64,000 nucleotides of DNA, taken from assembly GCA_050084515.1 (NCBI GenBank), contig CM114273.1, positions 30,504,001-30,568,000 on the forward strand, written 5' to 3'. The notes below the pieces were generated by a model. It made no database searches and was not told the origin of the DNA. It saw only the letters and a program-made list of their open reading frames with translations. Within the stretch, counting starts at the first letter, position 1; each line of letters begins with the position of its first letter. This DNA comes from Blasia pusilla (taxonomy: Eukaryota; Marchantiophyta; Marchantiopsida; Blasiales). Below are positions 12,501-22,250 of the stretch, piece by piece. The position numbers and the translations under genes were made by a program.

Positions 12501-14009
12501 GTGGCTTCATTTATTACCTCATCTTGGGGATCCCCAAGTGGCTTATGGGATTCTCTCCCAATGTTTTCTTCGATGTCCTTCCTACCTTCTTCGCACTTGT
12601 CCTCCCACTTAAAGCTTCTTACATCGGCTGGCCTCTTTTGATGCTTCTATCTTGGCAACTTTTGGTCAACTTCTTGGCCCGAATACCTTTGAGGGAGAGG
12701 ATGGTGTCTTTGCTTCACGACAAGCTATCTTGCCTATTTCTTTTGGAGGGGTGGGACTATCCTCCATCACATCTGCTCCCATGACCTTTTTGGGAGTTGG
12801 GCGTTGGTGGCACCGATTATGGCTTCAAGGTTTCTCCAAGGAGATACACCTATCTTGATGGATCATATCGCCCATGTCGAGGAGGAGGACTTGTTATTTC
12901 AACAACAACTAAGATATGCACGAGCTCTTCTTCCTCTTGCTACACAAGCAATTCTACCCCCTTTCAGTCAACTAATTACAGAAGGGCTTGATCGACTTCA
13001 AGAGCATATCTCAGAGAATGCATCAAATCAACTTTTCAAAGCATTCTCTCTCGAGGCATCCTCCGACGCTAATCGAGCTCGTCTACGTTCATGTCTTTGG
13101 TACGGAGCGGGGCGTGGCTTCTCGCAAATCCTCTTATTCTTCCATTTCGTCTTCCTCAAGTATATTCTCGATGACTTTGCGATTCGTCTTGGACTTCCCC
13201 ATCCTTCTCTCTTAGGTGTGCCAAATTGTGTATGCGGGGATCCTATTAATGCCAAGGGTATCCATATTCTCCGATGTGCACATGGTGGAGAACAAACGGC
13301 CACACATGATGTCATTAGAGAGGCGATAGCATCGGTGGCTCGTACGGCAAGATATACCGTTGGGCAAGAGCAACTCCATGTCCTACCTTCAACCACACAA
13401 GCAACCTCTTGTCGGAGAGTGGATCTTGTTATGTCTCGAGGTGGATTCCGGACACTAGGTGATGTGGTGGTTGCTGATCCAACACGTTCTGACTTGGTGT
13501 GTAGAGCCGCACATACCAAAGGTTTGGCGGCCGAAACTGCAGCAAGAATCAAGGAGTTAAGTTATGTTGTGAGACATGCGACTGACGGATTTATTCCGTT
13601 TGCAGTGGAAGTATTCGATCATTTACATGTGTCTTTTGATACTTTCCTGAAAACATGTGCTCACCACTCCCTCGAGAATCATCACATTGCCCCTTCCCGT
13701 AGTCCTTCTCTCTCGGTTGTTACTACTTATTTTAGGCAATGCATCTCGGTGGCCTTACAACGTGCACAAGCCTTGGCATTAACACGTCATGCGGAGGTGG
13801 TAGGAGGTCGCTCGCCTCATCGTCCATTCACGTCTGACCAACCACTCGTGTTCTTGTCACATTTGTTTCAAGCAATCAATCGTGTTGCACGTTGAACCGA
13901 TGTTTATGTGGGCTTGTTACCATTTTCTTTTTGCATTCTTTTATGCATTTGAGTTGGTATTACCTTTCTTTGTCCTCTTTTGAGGTTTATTTTATAATAA
14001 AGTGGTTAT
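9570..14009 (+). mobile_element. Non-LTR retrotransposon N1, R2-like with C-terminal endonuclease
   Basis: A 4.4-kb element whose limits come from comparison with N2 on the opposite strand (41481-45870). Homology begins near GAGGAGGAGGACTATGG and ends near TTTTATAATAAAGTGG in both. It has a long 5' UTR, one long frame (zinc finger, reverse transcriptase, endonuclease) and a short 3' UTR, with no LTRs and no poly(A) tail. I see no upstream APE-type endonuclease; the nuclease follows the reverse transcriptase, as in R2, NeSL, R4 and Hero types. Stops and frameshifts make N1 inactive. Confidence 0.85.
10419..13895 (+). pseudogene. N1 polyprotein: zinc finger, reverse transcriptase, restriction-like endonuclease
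   Basis: The frame opens with MELDSPSTRL, shared with N2. A Pro/Ser-rich region leads to a zinc finger near 10829-10890 (C-x2-C, then H-x4-C). A TAG at about 10968 replaces a Trp codon present in N2. The RT follows: motif A QVDVANAFNSVSR (about 11943), motif B CGTPQGDPMGGP (about 12127), motif C IADDTHI (about 12235) and a Lys-Cys motif D. Frame changes occur near 11350, 11700 and 12610. The last 363 residues (12804-13895) are open. They carry a Cys/His knuckle (CVCGD...HILRCAHGGE...H, 13219-13310), then RRVDLVMS and LGDVVVADPT, consistent with a PD-(D/E)XK endonuclease. Known relatives nick a target and prime reverse transcription there; target specificity is not visible here. Confidence 0.85.
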
Positions 14010-15116
14010 AATAACCAACCATTGCTTGGACAACTTATAAGTAGTTTTATATTAAAGTTTGAGTTCAGAAATAATAACAAGATCTGAAAATTCCAACAAT
14101 AAAAATCAATTTTTAATTTTTAAGAGAAAAGAGACTGAAGGACTAATTTTTACATGTTTTACACATTGGCAATGCGATTCTTTCGTCTTCGTGCATCTTC
14201 ACACGAGATTGACAGCCTGCATTGCTCCTCATAACTCAACTCGATCTCTAATTCCCATCGAGAACATTCATACTTTCCAAAGGTTCGAATCGATGAGGAA
14301 GTGCGCAACACTCTCCTTAGAAATCAGATTCCGCCCGCAGAGTATTAAATTTGTTCATATCGTTCTCAAACGTTGACCGCTGTCATGCCCAAACAGGCGC
14401 TGCAAGAAGTACACGACGGTCACCGCAAAGAACGTTTCCTCACCAACATCCGAGCAACTTACACTGTCTCCGCGTCAATGCTCGCCTTCTCTCCTTACTT
14501 GCTCGTGAATTGGAAATCTGATAACTTTCGTCGCACTCGCGATTCGTTGCGAACTTGGTTGTGAGCGATGGTAAGTTACTGCGTCCATCAATGATCTTCG
14601 TCTCCGCGAGGCTACAGCAGATTGCTAATCCACAAGCATTCTCTGCAATCAGACATGTTGTGCTCTACTATTTGTACCGCCGTCCTGACCGCCCAGGGTC
14701 ATTCCTACTCTCGAGAGATCTTCGTCAGGCGGTCTGTAGATCAGTAGATGTCGATAGTCCAACGCAACATGAGTTTCATCGTCTTGCTCGTGATTCCTGT
14801 GTGGCAGCTCTTTCATCATCTCCGTCACGCGCTACAAATTTTCAAAATATGATACTCGCTTCGTGCGTTGGGAAAAGAAACACTAAGACTGAAACTTTGA
14901 CTACCTTCCGAATTCCTTCGTGCAGGCACATTGAACTACAGAGTATTTGAATTGAATGTGTGCATTCTTCCGTCGGCGCAGGTGACGACTCGAGGCGCCT
15001 ACAATTTCCAGTCGGTTCAAGCACCTCTAAATCTTCGAGACGTGTTTCGAGACCATCGAATCACGTTCATTCGGTCCCAGTCGGGCATGGTTACACCGAG
15101 TTCAATTAGACAATCT
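14010..15116. other. Possible genic DNA, structure unresolved
   Basis: Composition is more balanced than in the flanking AT-rich DNA. On the plus strand, fragments such as 14373-14564 and 14555-14950 look protein-like (ERFLTNIRATYTVSASMLAF). A strong donor-like GTAAGT lies near 14571, and acceptor-like pyrimidine-AG sites lie near 14925 and 14982. I could not join these in a consistent frame. It could be a plus-strand gene converging on the minus-strand gene that ends at 15117, or 3' flank of that gene. Confidence 0.3.
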
Positions 15117-17125
15117 TCAACCGAGCTGCATCGACGGATTGGGTTGGTCACTTGAAAGTGACATAGGTGCTGGAAAAGTTGTCTCGGGGATTTGAACGGA
15201 AGCTGTCATCTGTTGTGCAAATTCCATTTTCTGTTGTGCAGATGTTGCGAGCTGAGCCGATACCTGCGGATAAAATCAGCGAACCTGGTAAAAAAGTTTT
15301 ACAACCTTCACCATAAAACTCCGAGAGACCCGGGAAGATGCAATGTACGGACTTGAAACATCATTCGAAAACTACTGCCTTTGAACACTAAAACAGTTAA
15401 GACTCAAAGCCTAATGGGGGTTACCGTAACAGGGTGATTTTTGAATTCGAGCCTCACTACCTCGGCTCATTTAAGAGAGTATATGGTTAGAGAAACCCTT
15501 CTGCTGTGTTGAAACCCGTGTAAAAAAAATTTATCGATTATACAATTGATCCATATGAAAATCAAAAAGGGTGTCTCAATAAAATATTTTAAATTGGGAG
15601 GAAGTGACGTGTCAGAAGTGCATTAGCCCACAATCACTTAGCGGGTAGTTCAAATCCGAGAAACCCTGAACGAAACGAAGACAATTGGCACATGTAGAAG
15701 GTCTCGAATATACTACCTCCCATAATTAATTCAAAATTCTCAAGTCCATTTTCGAACGATTCTATTGGTTCAGAAAGTTGAAAATGCCAAGTGTCAAGAG
15801 AGGAGAGGAATTCTCCATTTTATTCGAGACACTAAAGATTCGAGAGTTACCTGCTGAGCTTCGAGATTCGGCTCATTTGATGCTAGGTTTAGAGCAGCGT
15901 TCATTTCATCTCGGGCTTCCACAGCTACCTTGTTAGCGGCTTGCAAGAGCATTTCGTGCGCGGCAGTGTTCTCTTGGTGTAGGTTCAGACGATGCTGTCC
16001 AAATACCGCATCCTCATTACAAGCTGCATGCGAACAACGACCTGGTGTAAACACGCTTCACCGCCCGCGAAACAGGGCCATTTGTCTACCTAGCTCTATT
16101 AGAAGACTTTTGTGGACAAATCATACGCCAGACACAAGAGACGTTCCGCAGTGACACGTTGGGGATTTAACAGCTACTTTTCCACATAGACTATTTCATA
16201 GAAGAAGACCCAGACGCAGTTGCTAGCTCGGAGTTTCCATGCAGAGGAGATGCACATGCTGCGTGCAATTGGAATGTTGAGAGAAGGGGCACACAACAAT
16301 GAAGGAGAAAAGGTGACAACTTGATTGCCTTTGATTCATCTTCCGAGCTACGCCTAGGGTGGGGCTGAAACCATATGCATTATGCTTACGTAGAACGCAT
16401 TGATAAAGTGCGGGTGGGGCCCCTTGCCCTTGTGAATTGGACGAAAACTGCTGACCAGGCTGGGCCGAACCAAATGCGCCAAGCGCCTTTTGTGCAGCTT
16501 CGTGAGCGTGCAACTGTTGCGAAACTCTCTTCTGATCTTTAACCGCTTCTTTGGCAGCTTGCCTTGCTGCAGCAACAGCCACTTGGTTCGCTGTTTCGTT
16601 CTGCGCCAAAATTTGCTGAGTGGCCTGCTGCGCTTTCTCTTGAGCTACAAGTTGTTTCGCAAATGCCCTCTTCAACGCGTCCTGCGCGTTCTCGTGTGCT
16701 TCAAGGGCTTCTCTAGCTGCTTGGACGGCCTGTTGCATTCAATAAAAAACGGTGAGACGTGCAGATTCCCCGCAACAGCTAGACACTGCTTCAACTAGGC
16801 TGATCGAGCGCAGGGAGTGATCAGATACTCCCACTGCGTTAGAACCCATCGAAGCGCACTGCAACCACCTATCTGTGGAGCCGTTAATGAAGCTCTCTGA
16901 ATAAGCGCCAGCTCGTGACATGGACGGCATGAAGATCCGAGAAGAGTCTCATGGAACGTGTCAGAGCGTACCTCGTATTGGGCGTCGGAGGACTTGGATT
17001 GCCTCTGCTGCGGTAGTTCTCCAGACGAGGAGTACATCAGCTCGTCTTTGGAGTTGTCCTTTGGTTCCATTCCCTGATGCTGTTGTACGTTATCAGACTC
17101 GATAAACGTCGTCGATATTGAGAAT
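15117..17125 (-). CDS. Spliced gene for an Ala/Gln-rich helical protein (last four exons)
   Basis: Four minus-strand exons join with matching phases: 16972-17125 (begins with the last base of a codon), 16390-16729 (phase 0 entry), 15851-16023 (completes a split codon) and 15263-15117 (phase 0 entry, TGA stop). All introns are GT-AG (starts GTACGC, GTAAGC, GTAACT; ends GCAACAG, CATGCAG, ATCCGCAG). About 270 residues result. The first part is polar and Gln/Ser-rich. The middle is a long Ala/Gln/Glu helix, probably coiled coil (AVQAAREALEAHENAQDALK and onward). The C-terminus is again Gln-rich and ends SMQLG. The 5' exons are unresolved. I do not recognise the family and assign no function. The agreement of three independent junctions makes it the best host-gene candidate here. 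Confidence 0.7.
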
Positions 17126-17315
17126 CTGCAAAGCATACCAACGAATCCTGTAAACGATCGGAAATTAAGGAAACTTGCCCCGGTCGGTTACATAGAGCAG
17201 ATGTAGTGCTGAAATGATTCCTAAAACTGAAGCAGGTGAAGGCACGTGTCACCACAGCATCATATTCCCTGTTCATCATTCACGGGAGTTGCAAGTCCAG
17301 ATATTTATTCTTACG

Positions 17316-18023
17316 CATCAGAGATAAGAAAACACTGGTGAAGTGCGGAGCCTTCGCAGCATCAACTGCCTAACATGGCGTGGGAAAGGTGCGTCGCTCA
17401 CGATTTGACCCAAAATTCTCCCCATGATTACGCAGTACTCATGTACCACCGCAGCGACGATCGACCACAACAGCATCCTATGGAAAAGTAATGGCTCTGA
17501 GGAGAATTGGCTTCCTACTCACCCCTGGTCACCGATGCACCTGTAGTCAGTATCCCTTCAAAATAACATTCCGTTCGAATGGTACTGCAATCAAATGCAA
17601 AACCAGCACACTTACTCGTCCTCACACTTCCTGCACACGAATTCTGAATCAAAACTGAAGGATCTCACTCATCAGAGATAAGAAAACACTGGTGAAGTGC
17701 GGAGCCTTCGCAGCATCAACTGCCTAACATGGCGTGGGAAAGGTGCGTCGCTCACGATTTGACCCAAAATTCTCCCCATGATTATGCAGTACTCATGTAC
17801 CACCGCAGCGACGATCGACCACAACAGCATCCTATGGAAAAGTAATGGCTCTGAGGAGAATTGGCTTCCTACTCACCACTGGTCACCGATGCACCTGTAG
17901 TCAGTGTCCCTTCAAAATAACATTCCGTTCGAATGGTACTGCAATCAAATGCAAAACCAGCACACTTACTCGTCCTCACACTTCCTGCACTCGAATTCTG
18001 AATTAAAACTGAAGGATCTCATT
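17316..18023. repeat. Recent 354-bp tandem duplication
   Basis: Two adjacent units (17316-17669 and 17670-18023) are nearly identical, differing by a handful of substitutions such as GATTACG versus GATTATG and CACCCCTGG versus CACCACTGG. The duplication lies upstream (minus strand) of the spliced gene and copies one exon-like segment. Near-identity implies a recent event, gene conversion, or an assembly artefact. Confidence 0.95.
17877..17938 (-). other. Candidate 62-bp exon, copy in the upstream tandem unit
   Basis: On the minus strand an acceptor (TTGATTGCAG) and a consensus donor (GTGAGT) bracket 62 bp open in one frame (TIRTECYFEGTLTTGASVTS). The same exon-like unit recurs at 17523-17584 in the other tandem copy. 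It could belong to the gene at 15117-17125, but I could not join it in frame, so this is only a candidate. Confidence 0.35.
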
Positions 18024-18495
18024 CCTAAACGGAGGGCGCCCGAACTTTCTCGACACATCCAGCTAGCTCGCTACACAGAGCGACCCGGCCAAATTATTCA
18101 CGCTCAAGAATGAGGCACCGCAGCGCTACCGCCCGTTCAATGAATTACGGGTGGGACATGTCAAAAGTTGCACCCCAAACCCCTCAGCCTTCGGGACACC
18201 AATTGGCGAGCGCAGGTGGGAATTTAAGACAGCGTGGTCAATCTCAAGACTCGTCCAGTCGAAAGAACGGAGGATCTGTTGACGAACCACATCGAAGCGC
18301 ACTAGACTCCTGAAGTCCAAATGCGGATGGAATAGAGTGTGAACACGGCACAAACTCACGTCGATTCCGTATTGCAACTTCCTAGGACCCGGCAAACTTC
18401 AGCTCATTCAAGAAAACCACGCCAGCACGACAAGGCCAACGAGCAACAATGCGACGCAGCGACTCGCCAAAGGGCAGACGTCCGAAAGCCAAAAG
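18024..18495. other. Moderately GC-rich DNA, no recognised gene
   Basis: Frames on both strands are short and have no recognisable motif. It may be 5' flank or a 5' exon of the minus-strand gene, but nothing here decides that. Confidence 0.4.
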
Positions 18496-18737
18496 AGTCA
18501 CCCGGCAGGCATTTATTACCTGCCGGGGCACCTTGAGGACGGGCAGCCTAGCCCGTCGGAAGGGCAAAAGGTCTGCTCGCAGCGGGGCTCAAACTTGGCC
18601 CGCACTCGACAACCGGCCCTTCTAACCTAGCCCTGCCATCTGTTGAAATGCATTTGGATTTTACTTACGAAAATAGTTTTTTTCCCTGCCCGGATCCCAT
18701 TGCCCGACTGCAGGCAATAAATGCCTGCCGGGTGACT
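18496..18737. mobile_element. 242-bp MITE with about 28-bp terminal inverted repeats
   Basis: The ends AGTCACCCGGCAGGC... and ...GCCTGCCGGGTGACT are inverted copies over about 28 bp with one or two mismatches. The interior has no coding capacity. No clear target duplication flanks it, so the superfamily is undecided. It is much more GC-rich than the window average. Confidence 0.8.
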
Positions 18738-19330
18738 ATTACGGTGAGTTTAGGAAGTGGTATTCGCATGTGGATTCCCTTATTCGTGCTGATCTCTACA
18801 TGACACGAGAGGCTGAGGTGGTGGTGGCGGACGTGGTAGTCACAGATCCTACGCGGGAGGCAGTGCGAGCCCAAGTGGTGGCCCAAGGGCGAATGCTACA
18901 AGGAGCAGCGGCGGTGGCGGTGAAGAAAACACATATCTATAGTCGACTTCACGAGGGACACATCTTCATCCCCCTTGCCATAGAGATGTATGGGGCTATG
19001 GGGGAGAGGTTCGACTCGTTCCTTACGGACTGCGCCCATCATCTCCACTCGAGAAATGGGTTGTCCTTAGCTACTGCGATTCTGTATTGTAGGCAGCGGG
19101 TCTCCATAGCGTTGCAGCGTGCCCAGGCTAATGGGCTTTTGCGACGGGCTCAGGCTGTGGGAGACGTCGGCGCTAGAGGCCCAATTAATAGTAGTCATAG
19201 CTCTCTTGTTGTTGCTGATATTGTCTCTGCTGTTGGTGAGTTTCATCGTTAGGGTGGGGAATGCCCCCTTCTTCTTTTTAGTCTTGTTGTGGCCTTCAGA
19301 TTTTGACTCTTTGAGTCCCCTCTTTTGTAC
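18738..19330 (+). pseudogene. 3' tail of a third non-LTR element (N3), endonuclease domain
   Basis: The frame 18770-19252 aligns with the end of the N1 polyprotein. It has VVVADVVVTDPT against N1 LGDVVVADPT, then FIPLAIEMYGAMGERFDSFL against FIPFAVEVFDHLHVSFDTFL, then CRQRVSIALQRAQANGLLRR against FRQCISVALQRAQALALTRH. The frame stays open to its stop. Divergence from N1/N2 is large, so this is a separate lineage of the same R2-like class. The 5' side is cut at the MITE. Confidence 0.75.
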
Positions 19331-21639
19331 TTCCGATGGGTTTTCCATCACTCGTTTTTATGGAAGTGCATCTTCCCTCATGTGGACAGATATCCCACGG
19401 AGGCCAGTCTAAAAAGACTCTAAATTTTCAAACGAGGAAGTTGGATTCTCTTATGGATAACGAAAGTGGAATTCCTTCGGCCCAGTCAGCGACGAGGACT
19501 GGATGCTTTAATCGAGTTACAGACAATTATACTAAAATTAGGACTGAGTTCACTGATTCAATGCTGATCCGAATAATCCAGTTCCACAGTCGAACTTTGG
19601 AAGACGTTCCGCCCTTCCTAATAAATGATCTTTCGCGCAGGAATCCCATGGGGTGAGCACCTGGTCACTGGAATCGACCAGTAACCGGGCCACAAGCGGG
19701 CCCCGTCTACCCGCCAGCTGTCCAACGGAAGACTGCAATGTGTCCTCAGCATAGGGTGACAGGAATCGTGTACGTGGCAGCCACAATGTCCTGCTTCACC
19801 ACGTGGCAATTCTGAAAGACCTAACGTGGTGGATTGGATCGTTCACAAAAGTGGTCAATAACACGTATTCGGTGTTATTGCTGACTCTGTTTTCCATTTG
19901 TGGATAGAGTTTATGCAAAATGTCACCCAAATCTGATAATAGGCTTTGTTCTCGTCGTTTCCTCCTCCATTCGGCGAGCTTTCAACTTTGTCATATGGAT
20001 GTTTATTCTTCGCAAATTTCGTGTTGCTCTTTGACTTCCATTATTCCCTTTATTTACTTGCATGGCTGTTTCTTCTTTCGCCTCTAGTTCCGTCCCCGAC
20101 TTCTCCTCCTCCATTCATGGGATGTTCGGATTGGTTCTACCCGTGCTACCCGACTTCCTATTGCGTCTACTAAGTTTAACCTTGGATGAGTCCTATCTAC
20201 TCCATTGCAACAAGTGCGGGCCCTATTACGTGGAAGTAGTGGAAAAGAAACGAAAGCACAAGTGTGAATGTAGGGAAAAAAATGTTAAAAGCATTTCGAA
20301 ATGTTGAATTCACGAGTAAAGAAATATTAAAACAAACAAAAGGCATGAACATGGCAGATTGGGGGATTACTTTCTTTTTTTAATTTTAGGCTATCCATGT
20401 GTCATCCTCACATGTTTATTAATTACTTCTTCCCCCACCCCTCTCCCATGGTCTCATACTCATAGGGTGCATGGCGTGAGAAAAGTGTTATTTGTGGAAA
20501 AAACATGTACTTAATACTTTTGTATAGAACAAAGGTGATTGGAGGAGTTACATGTGGTATAAATATGTATGGTGAACGAAATTATGTCATGGAAAATATT
20601 GTTTTTACATGTGTATTGTATTTCCTAAATTGAAGATTTTTGTTGTAGCCTATTCCGATGCACTTTAGCGGGAAAGAGATTTTGAGTTGCTGCCAAAATA
20701 TGAGTGAATTGGAACAAACATTGTAGAATAACCAAATGCTTAATGAGATGAATGAAGCAAGAAAAAAAAGCCATCATGTGGAAATTTTGAATTTTTGGAA
20801 AATCTAATTATTTATTAGTGGAAATTCGCATATATATCATATGTTATTGTGTTTTGGTTTTTTTTACAATTGTAGGTAGAAAATGTTTAGTGCAATGGTT
20901 ACATGTTGAAAGTTTAGAAAAAGAAAAAATGGACTAATTCTATGTAGTAATGGAATTGTGTATTCCTACATGTTATACTACTTTGTGAAGGAAGAAATGC
21001 CATTGGTAGCATTCTACAAAACACAAAGTATAAGAGTCTTAGTTATGGCAAAGTTTAGAAAGAAAATAGGGATGTTTAAAGTTCATAATCATCCATTTGT
21101 TTCAAATATTGCTGGAAGATATGTTGTTGGACATAAAAGAAACATAGAAATACTGAAAGAAGCGGTGAGTTACGAAAATGGAAAAAAAAATCATACACAG
21201 AAAACGTTTGAAACACACAATATGATATTGGAGAGAGCACGAGAATGTACCAAGTTGGGGAAAGTGGCTTGTATGGAACTTCGTCAAAAGTTGGCTGGAA
21301 GCTATAGTACACTTTACAATATATTTGTAATGTGTTTTTTCAATAATCAGCAATAAGAATCATGCTAATATGAAAGACAAGAGGTAATATAGAAAGGAAA
21401 AGAAGAAGAGATTGAATAACAATTTTTTGAGCAACTATTGTATAGAAAACAATCAACTGAAGATTGGAAATGGTAGTTTACTTATTTATTGCATCTGAAT
21501 GGATGTGTTGGATCAGACACAAGGAGTGAGGAATTGTTGCTGAACACAAAAGTAAGTGTGAGTGTAAAGTACGGGTGAGTTGAAGAATTGAAGTATGGTT
21601 TTTTTTAAGATAAAGCTAACAATTATAGCCTTGAGTTTG
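19331..21639. other. No recognised gene
   Basis: A mixed-composition stretch to about 20300 includes a frame at 20062-20307 with a Cys cluster (HCNKCGPYY...CEC). AT-rich DNA follows. The longest frame, 20958-21356 (132 residues, Lys-rich, MAKFRKKIGMFKVHNHPF), has no motif I recognise, and its composition fits chance in AT-rich DNA. Confidence 0.4.
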
Positions 21640-21738
21640 TTGTGAATATGAAGCAAATCTGGTATAAGTACGAAGGAATAGACATTTGAGATAGTTGCAT
21701 CATATTATACTTTGTTGCAAATGTTGCATTCTGCAATA
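21640..21738 (+). repeat. 99-bp 5' flank (F) duplicated at the 3' end of E2
   Basis: This AT-rich stretch just outside A1 recurs with about one mismatch at 34671-34769, again directly followed by an A block. It looks like host flank carried into the 3' end by recombination. Confidence 0.85.
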
Positions 21739-22250
21739 TGTCACGTCTTTTAGGATAGATCAGAGAGATCTAGTAGAGCGCCTTTGTGAGTAGTGGAGGA
21801 CATGCTCAATTGGTCGAGGATGAGATGTTGATTCCCCGCGAAATCTGAGAGAGCAGGTTTCCCCTTCGTTTCGGCTCATTTGGAGCCATATTGAGGAGCT
21901 TACTATTTTAGATAAGTACCATTTGAGTATATGATCACCTTTCTATTTTTGGTAAGTAGCCCTTGACCTCGTTCATCAGGTCAAGAGCCAAGGAGGTGAC
22001 TTGGGAGCATAGGTTAATCATGGAGAGAGCTTGGGAGAGGAGAGGGGTATACCTCAAGGAGAGAGAGAGAGAGCTTGAGAGCTCATTCTCCCTTTGTTGA
22101 ACCTCTTGGCATGAGGCAGCGGAGCTATGGTCTTGCTTGCCTTGTATGTGTAATCCAAGCCTCTCATTAGGAGAGTGGGTTTGGTTTGACATTGAGAGAG
22201 ACATGTGAGAGTGCACTATGGTGTTGTGAGAGAGATTTGATCTTATTTTA
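21739..22250 (+). repeat. Terminal repeat block A1 of E2
   Basis: It runs from TGTCACGTCTTTTAGG to ATCTTATTTTA, about 512 bp, roughly 93-95% identical to block A' at 34770-35289. It is followed by CAAAGAGAG and the leader instead of block B, which is the key difference from the A blocks at the 3' end. Confidence 0.85.

Noticed and set aside
13028-13552. 174-residue minus-strand frame
   Set aside because: Shadow of the N1 endonuclease frame, which has the conserved motifs and a homologue in N2.
9570-14009. Classification of N1 as an L1-type element
   Set aside because: No APE endonuclease precedes the RT, and the knuckle plus nuclease-like domain follows it.
17037-17279. Frame 17279-17037 as the first exon of the spliced gene
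   Set aside because: It runs across the well-supported acceptor at 17125 in a frame that does not match the exon phase.
20958-21356. 132-residue frame as a gene
   Set aside because: Lys-rich translation of AT-rich DNA with no motif, no neighbours and no splice support.
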